Assembly (NCBI RefSeq): GCF_004341625.1
Contig: NZ_SLZG01000001.1
Coordinates: 1-64,000 of the forward strand
Length of the DNA stretch: 64,000 bases
Source: Rhizobium sp. BK376
Lineage (GTDB): Bacteria; Pseudomonadota; Alphaproteobacteria; Rhizobiales; Rhizobiaceae
Direction of reading: 5' to 3'
Positions 39,919-49,793 of this stretch are shown here, in pieces. The notes under the pieces were generated by a model. The model was not told the origin of the DNA and did not search any database. It worked only from the letters and a program-made list of their open reading frames with translations. The translations under genes were made by a program, and so were the position numbers. Every line of letters begins with the position of its first letter. Positions within the stretch are counted from its first letter, which is position 1.

Positions 39919-39966
39919 GATTCCGGGCGATTGGAACCGGCCTCGCCTCGTGATAATCACCGGCCC

Positions 39967-41406
39967 ATGAAAAACAGCTCTTCCTCTTCCCATTCCCCTA
40001 TCCATGTCATTGGCGGCGGCCTTGCCGGTTCCGAGGCTGCGTGGCAGATCGCCAGCGCCGGTGTGCCTGTTATCCTGCACGAGATGCGCGGCGTTCGCGG
40101 CACCGACGCACACAAGACCGACAGCCTTGCCGAGCTTGTCTGCTCCAACTCCTTCCGGTCCGACGATGCGACCAGCAATGCCGTCGGCGTCATCCATGCG
40201 GAAATGCGCATGGCCGGCTCGCTGATCATGGCCTGCGCCGACAAGCATCAGGTCCCGGCCGGTGGTGCGCTCGCGGTTGACCGTGACGGCTTCTCGGACG
40301 CTGTGACGCAGACTATCGAGGCAAATCCGCTGATCACGGTGGTTCGCGAGGAGATTTCCGGCCTGCCGCCGAAAGAATGGGATCTGGCCGTCATCGCGAC
40401 CGGGCCGCTCACCGCTCCGGGTCTCGCAGCCGCAATCCAGGCAGAAACGGGCGCCGATTCGCTTGCCTTCTTCGATGCGATTGCGCCGATCGTCTATCGC
40501 GAGAGCATCAATATGGATGTCTGCTGGTATCAGTCGCGCTACGACAAGGTCGGGCCGGGCGGAACCGGCAAGGACTATATCAACTGCCCGATGGACGAAG
40601 CGCAGTATAACGCCTTCGTCGACGCCCTGATCGCCGGCGACACCGTCGGCTTCAAGGAATGGGAAGGCACGCCCTATTTCGACGGCTGCCTGCCGATCGA
40701 GGTGATGGCGGAGCGCGGCCGCGAAACGCTGCGTCACGGACCGATGAAGCCGATGGGCCTCACCAACGCCCACAACCCGACGGTCAAGGCCTATGCCGTG
40801 GTCCAGCTGCGCCAGGACAATGCGCTCGGCACGCTCTACAACATGGTCGGCTTCCAGACGAAGCTGAAATACGGGGCGCAGGCCGAGATATTCAGGCTGA
40901 TTCCCGGCCTGGAAAACGCCGAATTTGCGCGGCTCGGCGGCCTGCACCGCAACACCTACATCAATTCGCCGACGTTGCTCGACAGGTCTCTGACACTGAA
41001 GTCACGGCCGGGTTTGCGCTTTGCGGGCCAGATCACGGGTTGCGAAGGCTATGTCGAGAGCGCCAGCGTCGGCCTGATGGTCGGACGTTTTGCAGCCGCA
41101 GAGCGCAAAGGCGAACCGGTCCTGCTGCCGCCGGACACGACGGCGCTCGGCTCCCTGCTCAACCACATTACCGGCGGCCACATCGTCAACGACGAAGAAC
41201 CGGGAAAGCGCTCGTTTCAGCCGATGAACATCAATTTCGGACTGTTTCCGGAGCTCGAGCCCGGCTCGATCCAGAGACCCGAGGGCGTCAAGCGCTTCCG
41301 GGGCAAGGACAAGACAATCATGAAGCGACAGCTTATCGCCAAACGCGCTTTGAAAGATTGCGCCGAATGGCTGGGTGTTGCTCCCGCCATGGCGGAAAGC
41401 GCGTGA
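39967..41406 (+). CDS. trmFO: Folate/FAD-dependent tRNA (uracil-54-C5) methyltransferase
   Basis: 479 aa. FAD-binding [14 protein letters not shown] near the N-terminus, then the family hallmarks [43 protein letters not shown] and GPMKPMGL, and a late [17 protein letters not shown]. The enzyme makes m5U54 (ribothymidine) in the tRNA T-loop using methylenetetrahydrofolate. ATG 39967 ([18 protein letters not shown]) was preferred over an upstream frame start because FAD motifs begin just after it; no strong ribosome site. Confidence 0.96.
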   Translation: MKNSSSSSHSPIHVIGGGLAGSEAAWQIASAGVPVILHEMRGVRGTDAHKTDSLAELVCSNSFRSDDATSNAVGVIHAEMRMAGSLIMACADKHQVPAGGALAVDRDGFSDAVTQTIEANPLITVVREEISGLPPKEWDLAVIATGPLTAPGLAAAIQAETGADSLAFFDAIAPIVYRESINMDVCWYQSRYDKVGPGGTGKDYINCPMDEAQYNAFVDALIAGDTVGFKEWEGTPYFDGCLPIEVMAERGRETLRHGPMKPMGLTNAHNPTVKAYAVVQLRQDNALGTLYNMVGFQTKLKYGAQAEIFRLIPGLENAEFARLGGLHRNTYINSPTLLDRSLTLKSRPGLRFAGQITGCEGYVESASVGLMVGRFAAAERKGEPVLLPPDTTALGSLLNHITGGHIVNDEEPGKRSFQPMNINFGLFPELEPGSIQRPEGVKRFRGKDKTIMKRQLIAKRALKDCAEWLGVAPAMAESA

Positions 41407-41418
41407 TCGCGAGCTGGA

Positions 41419-41883
41419 TTAGCCGTTGTTTGCTGCTGGCCCGGGCGCCGGCAGATCCAGATCCGCGTCGCTGACATAATTGCCGAGCAACCAGAGCGAA
41501 ACTTCCGCGGCTTCCGCGGGCGTGGCGAATTCGAATTTGCCGTTGTGGTGCGGCGCGTCCAGAAACTCGATCACCAGTCCGCGTCCGGTGCCCGAATCCG
41601 TGACCCGGACCCGTCCCGGCTGGATCACGTGGCAGGCGAAGTGATTCCTGTTGTTGCGTATGAAGCCGGCCTTGTTGTCGTGCAGCCGCACGAATACCGC
41701 CTGGCCGTCCGCCGTCTTCTGAAGCTGGCGGATCGCTTCTGCCGGAAAGGCGCGGCCGAATTGCAGGATGGCCAGCCCCGTATCATGCAGGCCGTCTTCC
41801 TTTTCCTGTGACGTCCAGCGCGTGACGGCGAAGGCAAAGAGGATTACGAGGGCAAAAATCACACCCCAGACGATCAGGCCCAT
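41419..41883 (-). CDS. Conserved hypothetical membrane-anchored protein
   Basis: 154 aa: one N-terminal membrane helix (GLIVWGVIFALVILFAFAV) and a soluble domain with FIRNNRNHFACHVIQPGRV and a C-terminal EVSLWLLGNYVSDADLDLP. Convergent with trmFO (12-bp gap) and upstream-directed from the same region as the complex I assembly-like genes. No named family recognised; likely a rhizobial lineage protein facing the periplasm. Confidence 0.75.
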   Translation of the reverse strand: MGLIVWGVIFALVILFAFAVTRWTSQEKEDGLHDTGLAILQFGRAFPAEAIRQLQKTADGQAVFVRLHDNKAGFIRNNRNHFACHVIQPGRVRVTDSGTGRGLVIEFLDAPHHNGKFEFATPAEAAEVSLWLLGNYVSDADLDLPAPGPAANNG

Positions 41884-41956
41884 AGCGATCTCTCCTTCGA
41901 TTCGGACAAACTCGCAGTAATTATAACGCCCAAGACTTGCGCGAATTTAAACTCAA

Positions 41957-42817
41957 TCAGAATTTTCTGGTCGTCGCAGCAACCGCCATGCGCATCTGCC
42001 GGCGCCATTGCGGCGATTGGATCGGCTCGTCGAATAGACGGCTACCCAATTTTTGCGCCTTGAGAAGCGTAGATTCGGCAAGCGCCACCGTTACGAAAGC
42101 GGGAAAGACGCTTGGGGCAATCTTGCCAGCCGCCCTCGCCTTTGCCAGATGCTCTCGCCCGAGGCCGGCGAATGCTTCAATCGCTGCCGAGATGCGGTCC
42201 TTGTCGTTTCCGGCCAGGAAAGCTTCCCGATCCAGCCCCGTCGCCGACAATATCTCCGTCGGCAGGTAAAGCTGGCCGCGGCGGCGATGCAATGGCATCA
42301 GCATCAGCAGTCCGGCTATCGCCTGCGCGACGCCAGCATGGCCGGCGGCTTCGGCCGAGCGAGGCGCGTCTTCAGCCGACAGGATCAGGCTTGCAAGCTG
42401 GATGAGCGCCGATGCGGTCTCGCCGGCATAGCCTTCCAGTGAATTGCGGGTCTCCATCGGATCGTCGTAGAGATCGAAGATACGCGCCTCTGTCATGTCG
42501 ATCAGGGACTTGCGCGGCAGTCGATATTCGACAACGGCTGCGAGCAGGCCTGCAGCGATCGGATTGGCCTCGCTTGCGCCATGTGCCTGGCCTTCCAGCA
42601 GATCGCGCCAATATTGCAGCCGGACTTCGCCCGGCAGCGGTTCATGGACAAGATCGCGAATACGCGCCAGCTCTGCATGGAAGGCATAAAGTGCAGCCAG
42701 AGCGCCACGCTTGTCTTCCGGAGACAGAAGGCAGGCGAGATAGCGGTCGCGATCGGTCTCACGGAGCGTCGCCAGGCAAATGTCCTGGTTGCTGCGTCCT
42801 GCGCCCTCAGATGCCAT
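41957..42817 (-). CDS. Squalene/phytoene synthase-like protein (NDUFAF6 type)
   Basis: 286 aa, all-helical squalene/phytoene synthase fold: RYLACLLSPEDKRGALAALY, AFHAELARIRDLVHEPLPGE, LQYWRDLL and DLYDDPMETRNSLEGYAGET. The first Asp-rich catalytic motif is not a full DxxxD (it reads RIRDLVHEP), which is what is seen in NDUFAF6, the mitochondrial complex I assembly factor of this fold. True prenyl synthesis is therefore doubtful. It directly follows an NDUFAF3-like gene and secDF on the same strand. Confidence 0.8.
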   Translation of the reverse strand: MASEGAGRSNQDICLATLRETDRDRYLACLLSPEDKRGALAALYAFHAELARIRDLVHEPLPGEVRLQYWRDLLEGQAHGASEANPIAAGLLAAVVEYRLPRKSLIDMTEARIFDLYDDPMETRNSLEGYAGETASALIQLASLILSAEDAPRSAEAAGHAGVAQAIAGLLMLMPLHRRRGQLYLPTEILSATGLDREAFLAGNDKDRISAAIEAFAGLGREHLAKARAAGKIAPSVFPAFVTVALAESTLLKAQKLGSRLFDEPIQSPQWRRQMRMAVAATTRKF

Positions 42818-42834
42818 GTTCGGTCGCTTCCCTG

Positions 42835-43221
42835 TCAGACGGCGATCAGCGCCGCGGCGACGGCGCGCGACTCGGACAGCATGATGTTGAACGTCCGCAC
42901 AGCCGCGCCGGTGCTCATCGGATCCGACGAAATCTGCTCGGCGCGCAAGGCCGCCTTCAGCGCGGCCGGCAATGGGCGCATCTCCGTGCCGGTGCCGACA
43001 AGCAGGACTTCAATCTCGGCGGCTTCAGCGATCACTCTTTGGAAATGCTCCGGCGTCAGGGCATCCTCCATGGTCATGTCCCATCCATAGATGCCTGAGG
43101 GCAAGCAAAGCAACGAGCCGCGATGCGACATGTCCGCAAAGCGGAATCCGCCGTTTCCGTAAGCGTCGATCGGGGCGCGGCCCGGGAAGTGCGCCTGTCG
43201 AATTTCAATGCCTTTTGCCAA
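42835..43221 (-). CDS. Mth938-like domain protein (NDUFAF3-like)
   Basis: 128 aa of the Mth938/DUF498 family: FRFADMSHRGSLLCLPSGIY near residue 28, EVLLVGTGTEMRPLP near 75 and GAAVRTFNIMLSESRAVAAA near the end, all diagnostic. Human NDUFAF3, a complex I assembly factor, is the best-known member. It lies four bases downstream of secDF and 17 upstream of the NDUFAF6-like gene, so the three are probably one transcript. Confidence 0.88.
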   Translation of the reverse strand: MAKGIEIRQAHFPGRAPIDAYGNGGFRFADMSHRGSLLCLPSGIYGWDMTMEDALTPEHFQRVIAEAAEIEVLLVGTGTEMRPLPAALKAALRAEQISSDPMSTGAAVRTFNIMLSESRAVAAALIAV

Positions 43222-43225
43222 TGTC

Positions 43226-45787
43226 TTATACCGCTGGTTTATTGGGCTGAACGTCCGCAGCCGCCTTTTGTTTCTTGTCCCCGCCTGTCTGGAACCGATC
43301 AGGACGAAGTTTGAAAACGATCAGGAACGGCGCGGCAATATATATCGAAGAGAAAGTGCCGACCGCCACGCCGAATAGCATGGTGAAGGCAAAGGCGCGG
43401 ATGACTTCGCCGCCGAAGAGGCAAAGTGCAAGCAGCGCAAGCAATGTCGTCGCGGCCGTCAGGATCGTGCGCGAGAGCGTCTGGTTGATCGAGGCGTCTA
43501 TCAGGATCGGCAGCGGCATCTGGCTGTAGCGCTTGAGATTTTCACGCATGCGGTCGTAGACGACCACCGTATCGTTCAGGGAATAGCCGATGATCATGAG
43601 GACGGCCGCGATACTCGTCAGGTTGAACTCGATGCCGGTCAGAACGAATAGGCCAAGGGTCAATATGATGTCATGCAGCGTCGCAACGATGGCGCCGATG
43701 GCGAACTGCCATTCGAAGCGGAACCAGATATAGATCAGCACCACGGCAAGTGACGCCAGAACGCCAAGCGTCGCCGAGCGGGTCAGTTCGCCCGAAACCG
43801 AAGGGCCCACCACCTCGACACGGCGGAAATCATAGTCATTCCCGAGTTCATCGCGAACGAGCGTGACAGCGGATTGTTCGCCATTCTCTCCGCCCTCCTG
43901 CGACTGGATACGGATCAATGCCCCTGCCCGGTCGCCGAAGCTTTGGGCCTGAATTTCCCCGAGGTTCAGTTCGTTCAGCCGGGTGCGAATATCGGCGAGG
44001 TTCGCCGCCCCCTGCTTTGCCCTCACCTCGATGATGGAACCACCGTTGAAATCGATGCCGAGATGCATGCCGACGGTCGCGAGCGCGATCATCGCGCAAA
44101 GCGACAGCGCAGCCGAGGCAGTGAAGCTGAAACGGCGAATTCCCATGAAACGGATATGCGCCCGGTCGAATATGGACGTGCGGACATCCTTCGGAAGATG
44201 CTTCAGCCGTCTGCGCTTTATCCAGGTTACGATGATCCACTGGGTCAGCGTAAAGGCGATGAAGACTGTCGTCAGGATGCCGATCGCAAGCGTCACGGCA
44301 AAGCCGCGCACAGGCCCGCTGCCCATGTAAAAAAGGATGACAGCCGCGATCAGGGTCGTGATATTCGCGTCGATAATGGTCCAGAAAGCGCGTTTGAAGC
44401 CGGCGTCGCAGGCCTCCGGCAGCTGTCGCCCGGCCTTCAATTCCTCGCGGATGCGCTCATAGATCAGCACGTTGGAATCGACCGCCATGCCGATGATCAA
44501 AACGATGCCGGCGATGCCGGGCAGGGTCAGCGTGGCCCCCGTCAGGCTCAGGATCGCCAGGATCATCAGGATGTTCACATAGAGCGCGACGGTGGCGACG
44601 ATGCCGAGGAAGCCGTAGAAATAGACCATGCAGGCAATGACGGCGATTGCGCCGATCATGCCTGCAATGATGCCCGATCGGATAGAATCCAGGCCAAGCC
44701 CCGGGCCAACCGTGCGCTCCTCGACAACCGTCAGGGTTGCCGGCAGCGCGCCCGCCCGTAGAAGGACCGCGAGATCGCTCGCCCCCTGTTCCGAGAAGCC
44801 GCCTGAAATCTGGCCGGCTCCCGTCGTATTCGCTTGTGCGATCGGCAAGGCTGCAATGACCTGATCGTCCAGAACGACCACGAAGGAGCGACCGACATTC
44901 TGCTGGGTCGCCCGTGCAAAAGCTTTGGTGCCGTCTGCATCCAATTGGAAGGTCACGACCGGCTCGTTGGTCTTGGGGTCGAGGCCCGCCTGGGCGTCAG
45001 CGATCCTGTCGCCGGACAGAATGGCGCGCTTTTCGACCAGATAGGCCGCCGGGGGATCGTCCTGCGTATAGAGCACGTCCGAATTCATCGGCGCGGAGCC
45101 TTGGATCGCCTGCTCGACGGGCATGCTTTGATCGACCATGCGGAAGGTCAATTGCCCAGCCTGGTTGAGCAGGTTCTTGATCCGCTGTGGATCGGCAACG
45201 CCCGGCACCTGCACCAGGATGCGATCCGAACCCTGCCGCTGGATCAGCGGCTCGGCATTGCCAAGCTGCTCGACGCGGCCGCGCACCACGTTCATCGATG
45301 TCGCCAGCGCAGACGCTATGCGGCGATCGATACCTTCATTGGTGATGCGGATCGTCAGCAGGCCGTTGTCGCTTGGCGTGATCGTCGTTTCCTGCACCAG
45401 ACCGATGGTTCCGGTGCCTACCCTGTTGGTAATCGACTTCAGGGCGTCGATGGCGGTCGGGACCTGTGCGGGGTCTGTGATGCTGACCCTTATGGTCTGC
45501 CCCGTGCCGGTCAAACCGCTGTAGCGGATCGAGGCTTCGCGCAGCTTGGTGCGAATGCCGTCGACGGTCGTTTCAAGACTGTTGCGAAGAATGTCGTCAC
45601 GCTCGACCATGAGCATGAGCTGCGAGCCACCCTGAAGATCAAGCCCCAGCCTGACCTTCTTGAGGGGCAGCCAGCCTGGCAATGCGGCAAGCTGCTGGTT
45701 GCTGAACAGGTTCGGCGCGACGAAGATGACGCTCAGGAGAACGGCACACCAGATGACTATGGTCTTCCACCGTGAGACGTTCAGCAT
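43226..45787 (-). CDS. secDF: Protein translocase SecD/SecF fusion
   Basis: 853 aa. SecD half: N-terminal helix, LGLDLQGGSQLMLMVERD (D1), long periplasmic domain, then TLPGIAGIVLIIGMAVDSNVLIYERIREEL (D4-D5 region). SecF half begins near residue 545 with LGIDFNGGSIIEVRAK, and ends with the SIAAVLMIIGYSLNDTVVVYDRMREN motif. Twelve membrane helices in all. It uses the proton gradient to finish export by SecYEG. Fusion of SecD and SecF is common in Rhizobiales. yajC lies 63 bp upstream. Confidence 0.97.
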   Translation of the reverse strand: MLNVSRWKTIVIWCAVLLSVIFVAPNLFSNQQLAALPGWLPLKKVRLGLDLQGGSQLMLMVERDDILRNSLETTVDGIRTKLREASIRYSGLTGTGQTIRVSITDPAQVPTAIDALKSITNRVGTGTIGLVQETTITPSDNGLLTIRITNEGIDRRIASALATSMNVVRGRVEQLGNAEPLIQRQGSDRILVQVPGVADPQRIKNLLNQAGQLTFRMVDQSMPVEQAIQGSAPMNSDVLYTQDDPPAAYLVEKRAILSGDRIADAQAGLDPKTNEPVVTFQLDADGTKAFARATQQNVGRSFVVVLDDQVIAALPIAQANTTGAGQISGGFSEQGASDLAVLLRAGALPATLTVVEERTVGPGLGLDSIRSGIIAGMIGAIAVIACMVYFYGFLGIVATVALYVNILMILAILSLTGATLTLPGIAGIVLIIGMAVDSNVLIYERIREELKAGRQLPEACDAGFKRAFWTIIDANITTLIAAVILFYMGSGPVRGFAVTLAIGILTTVFIAFTLTQWIIVTWIKRRRLKHLPKDVRTSIFDRAHIRFMGIRRFSFTASAALSLCAMIALATVGMHLGIDFNGGSIIEVRAKQGAANLADIRTRLNELNLGEIQAQSFGDRAGALIRIQSQEGGENGEQSAVTLVRDELGNDYDFRRVEVVGPSVSGELTRSATLGVLASLAVVLIYIWFRFEWQFAIGAIVATLHDIILTLGLFVLTGIEFNLTSIAAVLMIIGYSLNDTVVVYDRMRENLKRYSQMPLPILIDASINQTLSRTILTAATTLLALLALCLFGGEVIRAFAFTMLFGVAVGTFSSIYIAAPFLIVFKLRPDRFQTGGDKKQKAAADVQPNKPAV

Positions 45788-45850
45788 GGGCCTCTCGAGT
45801 TCGGGTCTTCGTCGCGACGCAACCTTTGAGGCCCGCCGTTATGACATTGC

Positions 45851-46201
45851 TTAGGCGGCGTCGGCCTTGACGGGTTCGCCCTTGACACGGACCTCGGAGA
45901 TCGCGCTGCGAACGATGCGAACCTTCACGCCTTCGGCGATTTCCACATCGAGTTCCTTGTCGTCGACAACCTTGACGACCTTGCCCACGATGCCGCCGCC
46001 TGTCACGATCTGGTCGCCGCGACGAATGTTCTTCAAGACGTCTTCCCGCTTCTTTGCCTGCGCACGCTGCGGCCTGATCAGGAGAAAATACCAAACGACC
46101 ATCAGCGGCACAAAGAGGAAAAGCATCTCCATTCCGGAGCCGCCAAAGCCGCCAAGGCCGGAATCTGTTGCGCTCTGCGCATACGCGTTGGTGAAAAACA
46201 T
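45851..46201 (-). CDS. yajC: Preprotein translocase subunit YajC
   Basis: 116 aa. One membrane helix (EMLFLFVPLMVVWYFLLI) followed by RPQRAQAKKREDVLKNIRRG, then DQIVTGGGIVGKVVKVVDDK, the classic YajC signature. Works with SecDF as the accessory complex of the Sec channel. Upstream gene of the secDF operon; GGAG lies before the ATG. The 200 bp to the divergent DUF815 gene should hold both promoters. Confidence 0.97.
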   Translation of the reverse strand: MFFTNAYAQSATDSGLGGFGGSGMEMLFLFVPLMVVWYFLLIRPQRAQAKKREDVLKNIRRGDQIVTGGGIVGKVVKVVDDKELDVEIAEGVKVRIVRSAISEVRVKGEPVKADAA

Positions 46202-46403
46202 CGGAAACTCCTAAAAACTTCAGGCGGAAAGGCCCACCTCAGGCCGCCGGAATATAGTTGCGATCATGGCGAATGCAACAGAAACAGGAGCGGACCGTAC
46301 CGTTTCCCCAGCCTCTTAGCCTTTCCGCCATCGAAAGGCCATGATACCCCGCAGCGAAAGGGCGAACAGAGGTTCGCAGCCGATTATTTTCGGAGGAAAC
46401 ACC

Positions 46404-47276
46404 ATGGGCGAAGATCAGAATACACTAATCCTGGCCGAGTTGCGCCGCCTGACCGCAGCGGTCGAGCGTCTCGCGGGACCCGCCCCGGTTGCCAATGATT
46501 GGTCGGCTGCAGATTGCTTTGTGTGGGCCCCAGTGCGCTCGCACCTGCAGCCCGTGCCACGGCCGAACCGCGTGGCGCTGGCTCTTATCCGCGGTGTTGA
46601 TCACGTCCGCGATATCCTGCACGAGAATACCTTGCGCTTCGCCGAAGGATTTGCCGCCAATAACGTGCTTCTCTGGGGTGCGCGGGGCATGGGCAAGTCC
46701 TCGCTGGTCAAGGCCGTGCATGAAGATGTGCGGCGGGCGACGGGCGTGTCGCTCAAGCTCATCGAGGTCCATCGCGAGGACATAGCCTCGCTGCCGGTTC
46801 TTCTCGACATCCTGAAGAGTGTGCCCCATCGCATCATCGTTTTCTGCGACGACCTTTCCTTCGATCACGACGATACCGCCTACAAGTCGTTGAAGGCAGC
46901 GCTTGACGGCGGCGTGGAGGGACGGCCGGATAACGTGCTCTTCTATGCCACATCCAACCGTCGCCATCTATTGCCGCGGAATATGATGGAAAACGAGCAG
47001 TCGACCGCGATCAATCCATCGGAAGCGGTGGAAGAAAAAGTCTCGCTGTCGGATCGCTTCGGGCTCTGGCTCGGCTTCCACAAATGCAGCCAGGAAGACT
47101 ACCTGCAGATGATCGATGCCTATGCCGACCACTTCAAGCTCGGTATGGACCGCGCCCAAATGCACCATGAAGCGCTGGAATGGTCAACGACCCGCGGCGC
47201 CCGCTCGGGCCGCGTTGCTTGGCAGTACATCCAGGATCTCGCCGGCCGGCAGCGCATCGTTCTCGAACGGGATTAA
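46404..47276 (+). CDS. DUF815 P-loop ATPase
   Basis: 290 aa from ATG 46404, which has GGAGGAAACACC just upstream. Walker A is VLLWGARGMGKSSLVKAV (about residue 91) and the acidic RIIVFCDDLSFDHDDTAYKS follows as Walker B; SNRRHLLPRNM and SLSDRFGLWLGF match AAA-type sensor segments. Members of this family are predicted AAA ATPases of unknown role. Divergent from yajC. Confidence 0.92.
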   Translation: MGEDQNTLILAELRRLTAAVERLAGPAPVANDWSAADCFVWAPVRSHLQPVPRPNRVALALIRGVDHVRDILHENTLRFAEGFAANNVLLWGARGMGKSSLVKAVHEDVRRATGVSLKLIEVHREDIASLPVLLDILKSVPHRIIVFCDDLSFDHDDTAYKSLKAALDGGVEGRPDNVLFYATSNRRHLLPRNMMENEQSTAINPSEAVEEKVSLSDRFGLWLGFHKCSQEDYLQMIDAYADHFKLGMDRAQMHHEALEWSTTRGARSGRVAWQYIQDLAGRQRIVLERD

Positions 47277-47483
47277 GGGCGTTGCTGGGCCGAGGGTTGC
47301 GGGGACCGCTTTTGGCCCAAAGCGGAGATTCTCGCCGCGCCCAAAAGTCCTGACGATTTTTGCGACGAGAACGTCGAGCTTTTCCGGTGACCGCCGCTTG
47401 TCACGGGCTGGGATTGGCGCACCAAACTACGAGGGCCGCCCAACCGAGTGGGCAGCCATGCATCTTGGAGAGCCTGCGCGAGG

Positions 47484-48254
47484 CTACTTCGCCAGTGCAG
47501 CTTTTTCGATGACTGCGGCTACCTCCTTGGGGAACACGACCAGTGATGCGTGACTGCCGGGGACTTCGGTGACCTTGGCCTTGATCCGCGCTGCCATCAT
47601 TCGCTGAGCCTCTGGAGCATTCACGCGGTCCTTTGTGCTGATGACGAAATAGCTCGGCTTGACATGCCAGGCGGCTGTATCCACCGGGGCTTCGAACGCT
47701 GTGTGATTCAAGGGCAACTGATTGGCAGCAAGTTTCTCGGCAATTTTCAGCGGCAGTTCAGGGGCGACAAATTCGGGTAAGGTCTTTTGATCCAGATAGA
47801 GATTACCCTTGTCATCAGGATGGATGGACTTCGCGCCGTCAGTCGCTGGCCCAGACTTGGAGAGTGAAGCCAGGGACTCGCCGACATCCAGCGCAAACGC
47901 CGATACAAACACCAGCGACTTTACCTTCGGATCGTTACCAGCTTCGGTAATGACAACGCCGCCCCACGAGTGCCCAACAAGAACGGTCGGACCATTCTGT
48001 GCCGCTAGTGCCTTTTTGGTCGCCGCGACGTCATCAGCGAGCGAGGTGAGCGGATTTTCCACCAAAGTGACCTTGTACCCTTTGGCGGTAAGAATGTCGG
48101 CAACAGGCTGCCAGCTTGTCTGATCGACGAAAGCGCCGTGGACGAGGACAATATTGTGCGCCGCCCCCTTGGGAACTTCGCCTGCATTGGCAGACATGGC
48201 AAAAGCAGTGCCCGCAAGCAAAGTTGCGGCAGCCGTCATGACGAGAGAACGCAT
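47484..48254 (-). CDS. Secreted alpha/beta hydrolase
   Basis: 256 aa from ATG 48254 with AAGGAG nine bases upstream. Signal peptide (SLVMTAAATLLAGTAFAMSA) then an esterase core: NIVLVHGAFVDQTSW (oxyanion HG), VLVGHSWGGVVITEAG (nucleophile Ser) and a late PGSHASLVVFPKEVA His. Resembles methylesterase-type hydrolases of the EstC/salicylate esterase kind. Divergently transcribed from an AraC-type regulator that may control it. The 207 bp downstream to the DUF815 stop holds no gene. Confidence 0.85.
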   Translation of the reverse strand: MRSLVMTAAATLLAGTAFAMSANAGEVPKGAAHNIVLVHGAFVDQTSWQPVADILTAKGYKVTLVENPLTSLADDVAATKKALAAQNGPTVLVGHSWGGVVITEAGNDPKVKSLVFVSAFALDVGESLASLSKSGPATDGAKSIHPDDKGNLYLDQKTLPEFVAPELPLKIAEKLAANQLPLNHTAFEAPVDTAAWHVKPSYFVISTKDRVNAPEAQRMMAARIKAKVTEVPGSHASLVVFPKEVAAVIEKAALAK

Positions 48255-48424
48255 TTCCAATTTCTCCTTGAGCAATGCACGCTTCCAAGAAGGAAACGAA
48301 GGTTTGAGCAAATTCGCGATCGCGCCGTTGCGGCAGATTGCCAGCTCGATCCAATCGGCGTAAATAATTGAAATCGATGACAGTTTTGTTTTAGCGCTCG
48401 CGGTCGAAACTAGAGGAGATTGCT

Positions 48425-49405
48425 TTGGCGCCCCATGACAGCAACAACGGAGTTCTTGCTCCAGCGTCCGATAATCAGACGCCCACAGATCTGCTGTCGG
48501 ATATTCTGCGTTTCGTGCAACTGAAAGGCGAGCGGGTTTTTACGACGGAATGCGCGGATGGATTTCATATCCTTTTTCGACCCAGTTCGGCATGTCTCCA
48601 CGTCGTGCAGGAAGGCGAGATCGATATCTATCTCGAAGACGAGCCGCCGCTGCGATTGTCCCAGGGTGACGTTTTCGTGCTGCTACGTCCGATCAGGTAC
48701 GCCTTGGCCTGTCCTAGCAAAAGTTGGCGCCAGGCCAACCACCAACATGGAGTCGACGGATCGGGCGTAGGAGTGGACGTGCTTCGAGATGGTATCGGGC
48801 CAGTGCGTGCAAGAACGCTCAGCGCGACGTTTCAGTTCGAAAACGGTTGTGGCTTGCAGCCTACCATGAGCTTGCTGCCGAACTATATCCATGTCGAGAA
48901 AAACACCGATCAATCCGCCGTTCTCATCCGCGACGTCGCCCAATTCCTAGTTTATGAAAAGGAGGCACAGGAGCCGGGCGCGGCCCTTATGATCTCACGC
49001 GTCATCGATATTCTTGTCATCCGATCTATCCGCAGCTGGTCGAAATCGCAGGGAGGCAAACAGGGCTGGATCGGTGCCTTGGCCGACGCGAGGGTATCCA
49101 GGGCATTATCTGCAGTTCATCGTAATCCGAGTCGGCCCTGGTCAGTGGGAGACCTGGCTTCAATTGCGGGAATGTCACGTTCTCGGTTCGCAGGGGTATT
49201 TTTGGCTGCGGTTGGTGAACCTCCTCTGCGATACGTTCACGGTTGGAGATTGGCCGTCGCGTCAGACTTATTGCGGAAATCGAACTTGCGTATCGGAGAT
49301 ATCGCTCGCCATGTCGGTTACGATTCCGAGGCGGCTTTTAGCCGGGCATTCAAGACTTTATACGGCTTGTCGCCGAGCCATGCCCGTTCAAGCGGAACGA
49401 ATTGA
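48425..49405 (+). CDS. AraC-family transcriptional regulator
   Basis: 326 aa. Cupin-like sensor domain (residues 20-200; LHVVQEGEIDIYLEDE and RLSQGDVFVLLR) followed by the AraC double helix-turn-helix: PWSVGDLASIAGMSRSRFAG and RIGDIARHVGYDSEAAFSRA with the final GLSPSHAR. TTG start with GAGGAG six bases before. Shares its upstream region with the divergent hydrolase, a usual regulator-target arrangement; effector unknown. Confidence 0.93.
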   Translation: MAPHDSNNGVLAPASDNQTPTDLLSDILRFVQLKGERVFTTECADGFHILFRPSSACLHVVQEGEIDIYLEDEPPLRLSQGDVFVLLRPIRYALACPSKSWRQANHQHGVDGSGVGVDVLRDGIGPVRARTLSATFQFENGCGLQPTMSLLPNYIHVEKNTDQSAVLIRDVAQFLVYEKEAQEPGAALMISRVIDILVIRSIRSWSKSQGGKQGWIGALADARVSRALSAVHRNPSRPWSVGDLASIAGMSRSRFAGVFLAAVGEPPLRYVHGWRLAVASDLLRKSNLRIGDIARHVGYDSEAAFSRAFKTLYGLSPSHARSSGTN

Positions 49406-49516
49406 TAGGCTACTGCAGCAACCCATCGTCCCCCATTGACGAGGGTATTTTTCACAGCAATAGGGTCGGGCCGAAAAATCTGGCAACGCCGGACCAATAA
49501 CATCAGGAGTGCAATA

Positions 49517-49750
49517 GTGAGCGAACCGACCGTAGCAGATGCAATAGAGCGCATTTATCAATCGCTTCAGGCGGACAATGCCGACATTGACGCGCATATC
49601 GCAACACTGAAGGCAGCGTTGGCACGGGCGGGTTTGAAAGAGGCCGTATTTGACCCTGCGAGGCTCGTACAGAACAATCGTTCCGGCAGGAAGCTGATGC
49701 AGGCCTACTTTCGCCAGCGCGGCGTGACGGTCAAATTCTCGGCCTCTTAA
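49517..49750 (+). CDS. Conserved small protein, unknown
   Basis: 77 aa from GTG 49517, with AGGAG eight bases upstream. Helical, SEPTVADAIERIYQSLQADN then IDAHIATLKAALARAGLKEA and a basic end (NNRSGRKLMQAYFRQRGVTV). No membrane segment, no known family. It lies alone between the AraC-type gene and the convergent esterase. Confidence 0.65.
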   Translation: MSEPTVADAIERIYQSLQADNADIDAHIATLKAALARAGLKEAVFDPARLVQNNRSGRKLMQAYFRQRGVTVKFSAS

Positions 49751-49793
49751 AGGCTTCCGCTAGGTTAAGTTGGCCGCTTCGCCTCTTTTTCGA

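Noticed and set aside
43874..45775. Long plus-strand frames opposite secDF
   Set aside because: High-GC third positions of secDF create open antisense frames; the real gene shows clear SecD/SecF motifs.
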